From the NCBI GenBank assembly GCA_024408235.1, contig JAKSVF010000003.1:1-64000 (forward strand): a stretch of DNA of 64,000 bases, in the 5' to 3' direction. The notes under the pieces are model-generated. The model made no database searches and had not been told where the DNA came from. It saw only the letters and a list, made by a program, of their open reading frames with translations. The position numbers and the translations under genes were made by a program. Source of the stretch: Bacilli bacterium (GTDB lineage: Bacteria; Bacillota_I; Bacilli_A; RFN20; CAG-826). Positions 25,270 to 32,598 of this stretch are shown one piece after another; the stretch's first letter is position 1, and every line of letters starts with the position of its first letter.

Positions 25270-25413
25270 TTAGCCTAGTGACGATGAAATCGTAATTTGA
25301 CTTGCAACATCCTGAGCGGACTGTTGGAAAGCCGGGATTAAAACAGCGGCGATGATACCGAAAACAGCGATAACCAAGACCATTGTTAGTAAAGTTCCTT
25401 TGAGTTCTGACAT
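25270..25413 (-). CDS. Small Flp-like pilin of the Tad locus
   Basis: A 47-residue gene. It begins MSELKGTLLTMVLVIAVFG, has one long hydrophobic helix (about 8-30) and a short polar tail ending QITISSSLG. AAAGGAGGTTAT places a near-perfect ribosome site 5 bp before the ATG, which strongly supports expression. Size, single helix and position directly after the TadE-like, TadC and TadB genes fit a Flp pilin. The expected Gly processing site and Glu are not canonical: a Gly at position 6 and no Glu+5. It could instead be a pilin-like membrane peptide. Confidence 0.65.
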   Translation of the reverse strand: MSELKGTLLTMVLVIAVFGIIAAVLIPAFQQSAQDVASQITISSSLG

Positions 25414-25425
25414 ATAACCTCCTTT

Positions 25426-25764
25426 CTAATCTAAATATCCAATGACGGTCGAGCGGGTAACAGAAACCGTCACGGTAGATTGCGACATCACAAGTGGATC
25501 GTATTCTCTAGATAAGGTGAAGACAAAGACATCACCCGGTCTAGTTGCATAGCTATTTTCAACACCGATAACGGCTTTATTCTTCTCTATCAAAGATAGA
25601 GCCTCTTGTGTCAACGTGCCCTCTAAAGAGATGACTTTAGCTATTGTTAAAGCGGCCGCATCCAAGGATGAATGAATCGCTTGTATTGAATATAAGTCAC
25701 CTGAATAGGCGATTACTTCGATGATGAAAAATAGGGTTAAGATAAAACCTAGTTTAGAGCCCAT
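25426..25764 (-). CDS. TadE-like minor pilin protein
   Basis: A 112-residue protein with one N-terminal hydrophobic helix (about 5-25, GFILTLFFIIEVIAYSGDLY) and a soluble C-terminal part. This is the layout of TadE/TadF pseudopilins, though the usual TadE motif is not distinct. It overlaps the end of the TadC gene by about 11 bp and is followed 12 bp later by the Flp-like gene. Its role is probably in pilus assembly or initiation. Confidence comes mostly from position and topology. Confidence 0.55.
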   Translation of the reverse strand: MGSKLGFILTLFFIIEVIAYSGDLYSIQAIHSSLDAAALTIAKVISLEGTLTQEALSLIEKNKAVIGVENSYATRPGDVFVFTLSREYDPLVMSQSTVTVSVTRSTVIGYLD

Positions 25765-26395
25765 TTACAATACCTCCCATAATGTTGATTATTCCAACTG
25801 TTATCATGATCATCGTTAACGTGCTTCCTATTAAGGGGAAGTACGAACTAGTGGCGAGTCTCTTTTCCAGTCTTTTGACTTCTTGTTTTCTCTCTGTCTG
25901 GAGGAGTGAGGAGAACAAGAAATTAAATTGATTGATATATGATGAGTCTCCGCCCTCTATGGACATCCTATAAATGGACACGAGGACTTGTTTGCACTCC
26001 AGAGTGCCAAGTTCTTCCCCGAACGAGATATACGGTTTAACGCTTTTGTCTTTATCTATCTCAGAAAGAAGGTTGGTTAGTTTTTCTGCCATGGCTGGGG
26101 TTGCATACTGAATCACCTCTTCTATCGCGTTATATACCGGATGACCATTTTTGATATAGATGGCAAAATAAGAGAAAATCCTTATGAATTCCTGCGATAA
26201 TGCATCCTTTTCGTCTTGAATTTTCTTTTTGGGGCTCGTTATGAATAAATAATTCACAACAGCGAGTATCAGGAAAAGCGAAATAGGTAGAAGTAAAGAC
26301 TGCTGAAAAATGTAGCTTAGTATTATTAAGGCAATCCCCACTACATCACCAACGATTAGCACTATCAATTGCGTTTTATTTAGATTTTTTAACAT
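25754..26395 (-). CDS. TadC-like platform protein
   Basis: Inner-membrane platform of the Tad apparatus (213 residues). Two hydrophobic helices lie near 10-50 and one near 185-210, with a cytosolic T2SF-like domain between (FSYFAIYIKNGHPVYNAIEE, LVSIYRMSIEGGDSSYINQF). ATG 26395 is chosen because GGAGG lies 7 bp upstream. The reading frame also has an ATG at 26413, with no ribosome site. It overlaps the TadB gene by about 20 bp. Confidence 0.75.
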   Translation of the reverse strand: MLKNLNKTQLIVLIVGDVVGIALIILSYIFQQSLLLPISLFLILAVVNYLFITSPKKKIQDEKDALSQEFIRIFSYFAIYIKNGHPVYNAIEEVIQYATPAMAEKLTNLLSEIDKDKSVKPYISFGEELGTLECKQVLVSIYRMSIEGGDSSYINQFNFLFSSLLQTERKQEVKRLEKRLATSSYFPLIGSTLTMIMITVGIINIMGGIVNGL

Positions 26396-27095
26396 GCATT
26401 TTCCTCCATTCAAATTTGAGTTTTTCTCCAGTCATATTCATTGTGAAAAATATCGAAGAGCCGATGACTAGAATGAAATAAAGCAATGTCAGGATTATGT
26501 ATAAAACAGAGTTAGATAGTTCTTGATAGAACATCGATAACCCAAATCTTATGGACACTAGAATCAAAGCGCTTAGTCCCCATAAGGACAAAAACTGGAT
26601 TAGATTGTTCATTTTGACTTTGTCTTTTTGATTCTCCACTTTCTCAACTTCAGCCACTTCGGTTAATAATGGAGACGATAGATCGAGGATATCTCCTCCT
26701 TGTTCTTCATATATTCTGTATATGGATAAAAACATCTTGTAGTAATCCTGCTGGAAATAATTGGCGAGATACTCAAGTTTTTCTTTAGCTTCATATTGGG
26801 CGATGGAATCCGTAATGTCTTTTTCTTCTCCCGTCACCCCTTCTAGGGCGCTGAAGTAGGCGGCTTCTCCGGAATTTAGGCTCGATAGGGAGACGATAAA
26901 GGAATACACGAACTGATAGCATTCATGTCTTCTTCTTGTTTTAACCATATACTCGATAACCATTGGGCGGATTAGAAGAAGCAAAATTGCTTCGAACATG
27001 GCAAATACGACCACCCCAATGATCACATTATTCAACAAGAGATAACCCAGCACTCCATATATGAGCGAGACAACGGTAAATATAGCAATTATCAT
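26376..27095 (-). CDS. TadB-like platform protein
   Basis: T2SF-domain inner-membrane platform protein (239 residues). Helices lie near 1-50, 170-195 and 200-222, with a soluble middle domain carrying SIYRIYEEQGGDILDLSSPL, similar to the other platform protein. A strong AGGAGG precedes the ATG, which overlaps the stop of the ATPase gene as ATGA. With TadC it probably forms the membrane ring driven by the TadA ATPase. Confidence 0.75.
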   Translation of the reverse strand: MIIAIFTVVSLIYGVLGYLLLNNVIIGVVVFAMFEAILLLLIRPMVIEYMVKTRRRHECYQFVYSFIVSLSSLNSGEAAYFSALEGVTGEEKDITDSIAQYEAKEKLEYLANYFQQDYYKMFLSIYRIYEEQGGDILDLSSPLLTEVAEVEKVENQKDKVKMNNLIQFLSLWGLSALILVSIRFGLSMFYQELSNSVLYIILTLLYFILVIGSSIFFTMNMTGEKLKFEWRKMHVKKSK

Positions 27096-28045
27096 TTTTC
27101 CCTCCTGAAGATGACTTTCATTTTGCCGTCATCTTCTAAGCGCCCAATTGAATCGACGAACCTTCTTATATGTCCATCTTCTTCCTGGGTCCTTTTTAAA
27201 AATATGTAGTTTTTGATGTGCTTAGCGACATCATCTTTTAGTTCTTCCGGTGACGATCTTTTGTCTGCTTGCATGCATAACTTAACAATCCTGTTTGGCA
27301 TTGTTTTCACATCTAACGCATGAATTGAAGAGATAAGGCTGTGGCCTGATGTTGCAGACACTAAAGCATCGTACATCTCTCCGCCTCTTCCTTCTGCAAC
27401 AACTATATAATCCGGGTTATTTCTTAAAGCGTTGCGGATAAGGCTTGGAAATGTGGAGAATTCATTCCTTTCATTGCTGATCCAGACGGTTAGATCGAGG
27501 TGGGGTATGCGCATGATATCCAGTTCTTCTATGTTGTCTATAACAATCACTCTTGTGTTAGACTCCATCTTTGTTAACAGCCATTTCTCGAGTTCTGTTT
27601 TGCCGGTTGAGGTTTCCCCTCCTATCACGATAGAGCCCCTGTTATTTAGGATTTCCAATATCAAATCTCTGCTGTTTCCAGGGAAAAAGCCTGGATCTTT
27701 ATCGATTTTTGATTCAAACGACTCTATTCTTAAGTCAAACGTGAACACTTTCTCGTTTGAGCTTCTTGCAATAGATTTATATGTTGCATTGAGTCGATAA
27801 CGGCCAAACGAAACATCTAATATCGGATTTGTGTATGAGAACTGTCTCTCGGAAAGATTCGCTATTTGTCTTAAGAAATCCCCTACTTTATCGCTGCTGA
27901 TCTCGATATCGGATTTAAGCCTTCCCTTTTCGCTTGTCATATAGAAAAACGATGATCCGTTGAAAGATATATCTGTCACTTCGTTTTCTTCTATTAGAGG
28001 TTTCAAAAAAGATTCCTCCACAAATTTAGATACATCCCTATCCAT
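27092..28045 (-). CDS. TadA/CpaF-type secretion ATPase
   Basis: Cytosolic motor ATPase of the Tad system (317 residues; CpaF proteins with their N-terminal extension are about 450). Walker A is GGETSTGKTE near residue 142, an aspartate box region VIVIDNIEELDI follows near 168, Walker B/Glu region is NPDYIVVAEGRGGEMYDAL near 210 and the His box is SGHSLISSIHA near 232. This order identifies the VirB11/PilT family. It lies in an operon with overlapping TadB and upstream TadE-like genes. The N-terminal domain is short. Confidence 0.9.
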   Translation of the reverse strand: MDRDVSKFVEESFLKPLIEENEVTDISFNGSSFFYMTSEKGRLKSDIEISSDKVGDFLRQIANLSERQFSYTNPILDVSFGRYRLNATYKSIARSSNEKVFTFDLRIESFESKIDKDPGFFPGNSRDLILEILNNRGSIVIGGETSTGKTELEKWLLTKMESNTRVIVIDNIEELDIMRIPHLDLTVWISNERNEFSTFPSLIRNALRNNPDYIVVAEGRGGEMYDALVSATSGHSLISSIHALDVKTMPNRIVKLCMQADKRSSPEELKDDVAKHIKNYIFLKRTQEEDGHIRRFVDSIGRLEDDGKMKVIFRREK

Positions 28046-28430
28046 ATATGGAATCCCCTCCTTTTATGTAAAATGAAGAAAAATTGGAATAGTTATAAGA
28101 CGATAGAAAACTGCCGTTTAGAGCGAATGTAACATAGGTGGCTCTATATTCACCTTCTTCGTAATACCCATCTATTGAATCGCATTCGAAGTTGTAACTA
28201 AGCATAGGTTTGTATCTATCTAAATTAATGATTAGATATTCATTCACCAGGTCGTTGAACTTTTCGAAATCGAAAAATGGCATATATGAGTCTGTTGCGT
28301 TAATGCATTGAGAAACGAAGGTCTCGTCAACCCCTTGAAAAGATCTCTCTAAAGCCCCATAGCTTGTTGAAAAGGAAAACATCGTCACGCTCAAAATGAA
28401 GAGCATCGTTGCTAGAAAAACGTTTGCCAT
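28038..28430 (-). CDS. TadE/F-like pilin-related protein
   Basis: A 130-residue protein with an N-terminal helix (about 4-26, VFLATMLFILSVTMFSFSTS) and a Tyr-rich soluble domain containing NFECDSIDGYYEEGEYR. The ATG at 28430 overlaps the upstream stop as TAATG and has GGGAGA before it, so it is preferred over a frame start at 28466. Gene order and topology suggest a pseudopilin of the Tad system. Its family is not recognised from sequence. Confidence 0.55.
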   Translation of the reverse strand: MANVFLATMLFILSVTMFSFSTSYGALERSFQGVDETFVSQCINATDSYMPFFDFEKFNDLVNEYLIINLDRYKPMLSYNFECDSIDGYYEEGEYRATYVTFALNGSFLSSYNYSNFSSFYIKGGDSIYG

Positions 28431-29506
28431 TAATCTCTCCCAACACAATATGTAGACGAGATGCATGAACCGATATAATTCTCTGTCTTCGTGACATCAA
28501 ATCTATAAACCCATTTGTCCAGTTGGTTTGGGCCCGTATCTATGACATTCAATTCAAATTGGAACACTTTTGCATCGCCCGCTTCTACGGGTGGCAGATA
28601 AATGTCTCTCGTCAGCATGTCACGCGGATTCTTGTGGATCAGTTCTTTCATGGTTCTCCCGTCCATCGTGACTGCGTAATCGCTTCTCAGTCTCAGCCTA
28701 TAAAGTTCCGAGTTATCGCATTCCTCAAACTCAACAGGAATTTCCCTCCATGACGTATATCCATCGGTTTTGAGGGGAAAAATATCAAAATCATCGAGAT
28801 AACTAGTTACTCTTATGTACGCATCTCGATATACGGGGGCCACTAGTTCCTTCTTGTAATTGAGTATTCCAAGCTGAATATTTTCCAGAGGAATCCTGTT
28901 CTTTTCAGGGTTAATGAACTCATCCTCAAAACCGACATGTTTAATCGTGTAAGGTGACTGATAAACCTTGCCTCCAACGATCGATGCGCCGGTATAACCG
29001 GTTGATGTTCTATATAGATCACCTTTTGCAGTTAGATCCCAAGTTATTGGACTCTGAACATCAAGTCTGAAGAACGTTTGGAAATTCGTGCTAGAAGACA
29101 TGTCGGTGTTATATTCCTTATTGTAAATATAAAACATGTTTCCTTTCGGCATAATCATCTTCCTTGGGATTGTGAACGTCAGCGTTTTGCATGTTCTAGC
29201 TGTCATGATTACCTTATTCCATGTGATGTCTCTTATCACATATGACCTTGGATACGATGAATCGTTATGAAACTCATCCGTCGAGTTCACCAAGGTGTTA
29301 TCAAACACGACAAAGAACTGGTGAGTTCCTTTCATTTTGGCGGTGTAAGTCACGCTTAAGGTAAAGTCTTTATCGTTATTTGGAATGCATCCAATCTCTT
29401 GGTCATTCAACGCAACAGTTTGAATAACTCCGGTCGTTGGAAGCGGATTTGAGGCAAAGCATCCGAGGAATAATGTCCCCACAAATTGTTTAAGTAAAAA
29501 TCTCAT
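28430..29506 (-). CDS. Lipoprotein heading the Tad operon
   Basis: A 358-residue predicted lipoprotein. From ATG 29506 (GGGAGA upstream) the signal is MRFLLKQFVGTLFLGC, with lipobox LFLGC. The rest is beta-rich with no recognised family or catalytic motif. Upstream in-frame codons to 29695 overlap the divergent guanylate kinase gene and are rejected. Its stop overlaps the start of the TadE/F-like gene, so it belongs to the Tad transcript. A lipoprotein at the head suggests a wall-side pilus component or anchor. Tad loci of monoderms are not normally described with such a gene, so it may be new. Confidence 0.65.
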   Translation of the reverse strand: MRFLLKQFVGTLFLGCFASNPLPTTGVIQTVALNDQEIGCIPNNDKDFTLSVTYTAKMKGTHQFFVVFDNTLVNSTDEFHNDSSYPRSYVIRDITWNKVIMTARTCKTLTFTIPRKMIMPKGNMFYIYNKEYNTDMSSSTNFQTFFRLDVQSPITWDLTAKGDLYRTSTGYTGASIVGGKVYQSPYTIKHVGFEDEFINPEKNRIPLENIQLGILNYKKELVAPVYRDAYIRVTSYLDDFDIFPLKTDGYTSWREIPVEFEECDNSELYRLRLRSDYAVTMDGRTMKELIHKNPRDMLTRDIYLPPVEAGDAKVFQFELNVIDTGPNQLDKWVYRFDVTKTENYIGSCISSTYCVGRD

Positions 29507-29550
29507 AAAAAATCTCCCTACACTAATAAGTAGTCGACTTTTTCGATTTT

Positions 29551-29580
29551 TTTCCCAAAAAGTTATTAATTTCCCAAAAA
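29551..29580. repeat. Two TTTCCCAAAAA direct repeats in the divergent promoter region
   Basis: TTTCCCAAAAA occurs at 29551-29561 and 29570-29580, 19 bp apart, between the Tad operon and the guanylate kinase gene. The second copy lies just before the -10 box of the kinase gene. It is a candidate operator; the exact 11-bp repeat is seen directly. Confidence 0.55.
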
Positions 29581-29585
29581 ATTTA

Positions 29586-29591
29586 TATAAT
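29586..29591 (+). promoter_or_regulatory. TATAAT box 6 bp before the guanylate kinase ATG
   Basis: A perfect TATAAT at 29586-29591 is only 6 bp from the ATG at 29598. Transcription would start at or near the ATG, giving a leaderless mRNA. No ribosome site is present. A plausible but weak -35 is TTATTA, 17 bp upstream. Confidence 0.55.
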
Positions 29592-29597
29592 GTTGCC

Positions 29598-30140
29598 ATG
29601 ATTATCTTAGTTGGAGCGTCAGCCTCCGGAAAAACTGAAGTCGCAAAGCTCTTGAGAAGTAAGCACGGCATAGTTAAAGCGATTACCACCACCACTAGAA
29701 CAATTAGACCTAGTGAGACGGATGGAGTAGATTATTTTTTCTTATCGAAAGATGAGTTTATCGCCCTAAAAGAGAAAGATAATTTCGTCGAGACAACTTT
29801 ATATAACGGAAATTATTACGGCTGCTCAAAATCTCAGGTCGCGGACGACAAGGTTGTCATCGTTGACCCTAATGGTCTCAAATCATTCTTGGCTTTAAAC
29901 AATCCTGGAGTTGTCACTTTCTACTTAACCGCAAAGGAAGAAACGCGTGCAGCACGCATGAAGACTAGAGGCGACACGGATGAGAATATCGCCTTAAGAA
30001 TAAGCGGGGACAAAGTGGAGTTTGCTAAAGAGAAAATCGCCGCTACAGACTTTGTCATCGCAACGGATGACTTATCGCTCGATGAAGTAACGGAAATCGT
30101 CTATAAAGACTATATCGACGAATTAAAGAAAAGACGCTAA
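29598..30140 (+). CDS. gmk: Guanylate kinase
   Basis: Converts GMP to GDP with ATP (180 residues, shorter than the usual 200-210). The P loop is GASASGKTE near residue 5, the GMP-binding region TTTTRTIRPSETDGVDYFF near 32 and the tyrosine pair YNGNYYG near 68. A lid and adenine-binding region follow with ARMKTRGDTDENIALR near 130. The start is the ATG 6 bp after a TATAAT, with no ribosome site. It could instead be a paralogue with a special role, because its size is reduced and some residues differ from the standard. Confidence 0.85.
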   Translation: MIILVGASASGKTEVAKLLRSKHGIVKAITTTTRTIRPSETDGVDYFFLSKDEFIALKEKDNFVETTLYNGNYYGCSKSQVADDKVVIVDPNGLKSFLALNNPGVVTFYLTAKEETRAARMKTRGDTDENIALRISGDKVEFAKEKIAATDFVIATDDLSLDEVTEIVYKDYIDELKKRR

Positions 30141-30145
30141 GAGAT

Positions 30146-30170
30146 GAGCCGGTAGGCTCTTTTCTTTTGC
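30146..30170 (+). terminator. Terminator after the guanylate kinase gene
   Basis: GAGCC-GGTA-GGCTC (30146-30159), then TTTTCTTTT. An outer stem AAGACGC/GCGTCTT extends it. Confidence 0.8.
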
Positions 30171-30176
30171 GTCTTA

Positions 30177-31475
30177 TCAATCGTTGTCTTTGCGTCTTCT
30201 CGCGTAATAATGGACGGAGCACTCTTCAACGGTAAACTCCGTTGCCTTTGTTACAATCAACTCTATAGTTCCATATTTTATCTTATCGCCTACGCGTGCG
30301 AACTTTTCGAGTCTATCATTTATCCAACCGGATAATGTTGAGTAATCTTCGTTGAGTTCTTCATCATCCATGTGGAATCTGTTGAAGAAATCGGTGATGT
30401 TCATCATGCCTTTGACGATATAGATATTTCTCTTTGAAGTCTTTTTAACAGCGTCATCAACAATTTCAGATTCATCCCACATCTCACCTACCAGCTCTTC
30501 AAGGATGTCTTCAAGTGTGATGATGCCTTCTGTTCCACCAAACTCATCTCTAACTACAGCGATGTGGTTATGTGAGTCTTTCATCATGGCCATGACGAAT
30601 GAAATGGTCATTGTTCTAGGAACAGAGATGAGAGGAAGGAGGATGGATTTGACATCAACGGTCTTATTTTTAACAAGCTTTCTTAATAAGGTCTTAACAG
30701 GTATATAGCCGACAATATGATCAAGATTCTCTTTGTAGACAGGAATTCTAGAGTGCTTGAAAACGTCTTCGGTCTTGAGGAAGTCCTGGAATGATGTCTC
30801 GATGTCGTAAGCGAAGACTTTAACGCGAGGCGTCATGATCTCATAACATGATGTTTCTTTGAAATCTATTGATTTGGAGAGAAGCTCACTTTGATCGTGA
30901 TCGATAATTCCCTCACGTTCAATCTCGTCGACCATCGCTTGAAGTTCATCATCTGACGCAACCGACTCTTCATCTTCATCCGCGCTTTCAATAAGCGGAG
31001 AAGTGATTAACTGAGCGAATTTGTTTGTCGGATACACAAATGGTATGAACAATTTCCTAATCACCATTACGAATGGAGAGAAGAACTTTGCAAAGGCATA
31101 TGAATGGGATTTTGCTATCTCTTTCGGGAATATTTCGCCAAATATTAGCACCACTATCAACAAGATGGCCGCACCGATTAACTCAGCAGTATCTGAGTCG
31201 ATTGATGTATTGCCGCTCACTTTAAGGATTGAAACCGCTAGGAAAGTAACGATAGAAGAGGCGAGGATATTAACGAAGTCGTTTCCAAACAAGATGGATG
31301 CGATTGTCGTCTCGTAATCTTCAACGTACCTAAGCGCACGATTAGCGCTCCTGCTAGTCTTAGCGTGTCTTTTAAGCTTGAGGACGTTTACTGAAGAGTA
31401 TGCCATATCCATCGCGGAGAACATTGCGGAGAAGATAACGCAGATGGCGATGATTAATGAATAGATGATTATCAT
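30177..31475 (-). CDS. CNNM/CorC-type membrane protein with CBS domains, paralogue 1
   Basis: Membrane protein of the HlyC/CorC (CNNM/DUF21) family (432 residues), often linked to magnesium or cobalt efflux. The DUF21 region with four hydrophobic segments spans about 1-145, with FSAMDMAYSSVNVLK near residue 18 and NDFVNILASSIVT near 65. Paired CBS domains lie near 205-335 (EIMTPRVKVFAYD, AVVRDEFGGTEGIITLEDIL), followed by a CorC_HlyC domain. Start overlaps the end of a second paralogue, so the two form an operon. Ion specificity cannot be read. Confidence 0.9.
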   Translation of the reverse strand: MIIIYSLIIAICVIFSAMFSAMDMAYSSVNVLKLKRHAKTSRSANRALRYVEDYETTIASILFGNDFVNILASSIVTFLAVSILKVSGNTSIDSDTAELIGAAILLIVVLIFGEIFPKEIAKSHSYAFAKFFSPFVMVIRKLFIPFVYPTNKFAQLITSPLIESADEDEESVASDDELQAMVDEIEREGIIDHDQSELLSKSIDFKETSCYEIMTPRVKVFAYDIETSFQDFLKTEDVFKHSRIPVYKENLDHIVGYIPVKTLLRKLVKNKTVDVKSILLPLISVPRTMTISFVMAMMKDSHNHIAVVRDEFGGTEGIITLEDILEELVGEMWDESEIVDDAVKKTSKRNIYIVKGMMNITDFFNRFHMDDEELNEDYSTLSGWINDRLEKFARVGDKIKYGTIELIVTKATEFTVEECSVHYYARRRKDND

Positions 31476-32497
31476 TTGCCATCCTCCCCGAGAACATTTC
31501 TCTCGCTGATAGGACCAACAAGTTCTTCAAGAACGTCTTCCATTGTGACCATGCCGATAAGTTCCTTGTCTTTCATGACATAGGCGATTTGAGTGTGATG
31601 GTCTTTAAAGCCGTCGACCAAATCATCCATCTTAATGGATGGAGATACGATATATGGTTTCTGGATATAGTCTCTAAGTTTGATATTAGGGTTCTTTAAA
31701 TAGGCGGCAAGGAAGTTTTTGACGATGATCGTGCCGATGATTCTTCTTTTTTCTCCGTAATAAACCGGTATACGGGAATATTTTGTCGAGCAGATAATCT
31801 CTGCAAGTTTCGAATTTGTGAGGCCCTGGATGTCAATTTCGAACATCTTATTAGGTCTAGTTAGGACTTCTTTGACTGATGTGTCGGTAAAATCAAACGA
31901 AGCCTGGATTAAGTCGGACTCATTCTCTTCTAATAAACCCTCTTTTTCGTTAAGATCGATGATTGAGTTGAAATCGGACTCAGTGAATTCCTCTTCACCT
32001 TTTGAACCAGTGATTTTCTTCGTAAGAGCAATTATCCCCCTGAACACGATTGAAATCGGGTAGAAAAGAATGATGAAGAAAGATAATGGGTAACAGAGAA
32101 TAGAAGCCATTCTGTTAGGGATTCTCTTGGAAACTTGCTTAGGAATCGTCTCTGAGAAGATATAGACGATAATGGTCATGACGATTGAGGCTACGAGGGA
32201 GGTTAACCAATCGAGGTTTTCTCCAAGGCCCATCCATAAGGTAAACAATGCGGTTGAGATGGTTGATAAAAGAACAGCAGCAACGTTTGTGCCAATGAGT
32301 ATCGATACGAGTGACTGCTCATAGTGTTTCCTAACCCACAAAACAAGTTTTGCGGTCTTGGAACCATCGTCTGCTTTAGTTTCAAAACGGTATTTATTAA
32401 GACAAGAAAAAGCAGTCTCAGAGGCTGCGAAGAAACTAGATATAAATACTAGAAGTATGATTATCCCAATATATATGGGCCAACTATCAGGGTTCAA
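31472..32497 (-). CDS. CNNM/CorC-type membrane protein with CBS domains, paralogue 2
   Basis: Second CNNM/CorC family protein (341 residues from the chosen start). A TTG at 32497 follows AAGGAG by 9 bp and gives an N-terminus NPDSWPIYIGIIILLVF typical of the family. In-frame ATGs at 32545 and 32587 lack ribosome sites, and 32587 lies inside a terminator hairpin. The DUF21 region (SSFFAASETAFSCLN) is followed by CBS motifs (EVLTRPNKMFEID, MVTMEDVLEELVG). It ends soon after CBS2 and lacks the CorC_HlyC tail found in paralogue 1. The two genes overlap by 4 bp and could form a heterodimer. Confidence 0.8.
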   Translation of the reverse strand: MNPDSWPIYIGIIILLVFISSFFAASETAFSCLNKYRFETKADDGSKTAKLVLWVRKHYEQSLVSILIGTNVAAVLLSTISTALFTLWMGLGENLDWLTSLVASIVMTIIVYIFSETIPKQVSKRIPNRMASILCYPLSFFIILFYPISIVFRGIIALTKKITGSKGEEEFTESDFNSIIDLNEKEGLLEENESDLIQASFDFTDTSVKEVLTRPNKMFEIDIQGLTNSKLAEIICSTKYSRIPVYYGEKRRIIGTIIVKNFLAAYLKNPNIKLRDYIQKPYIVSPSIKMDDLVDGFKDHHTQIAYVMKDKELIGMVTMEDVLEELVGPISERNVLGEDGK

Positions 32498-32551
32498 GAA
32501 TGTATCTCCTTGTCGGATAACCGACTTAGATATATTAGCAAACATTTGCCA

Positions 32552-32585
32552 ATAATAAAAGCACCCCTCCTTAAAGGAAGGGTGC
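32552..32585 (-). terminator. Terminator after the repeat membrane protein gene
   Basis: GCACCC-TCCT (from 32561) pairs with AGGA-GGGTGC (to 32585) with one mismatch, and the minus strand continues TTTTATTATT. Confidence 0.8.
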
Positions 32586-32598
32586 AATTAATTCGAGA

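Noticed and set aside
28430-29695. A 421-residue start for the Tad lipoprotein
   Set aside because: The extra 63 codons overlap the divergent guanylate kinase gene; the inner ATG has a ribosome site and signal peptide.
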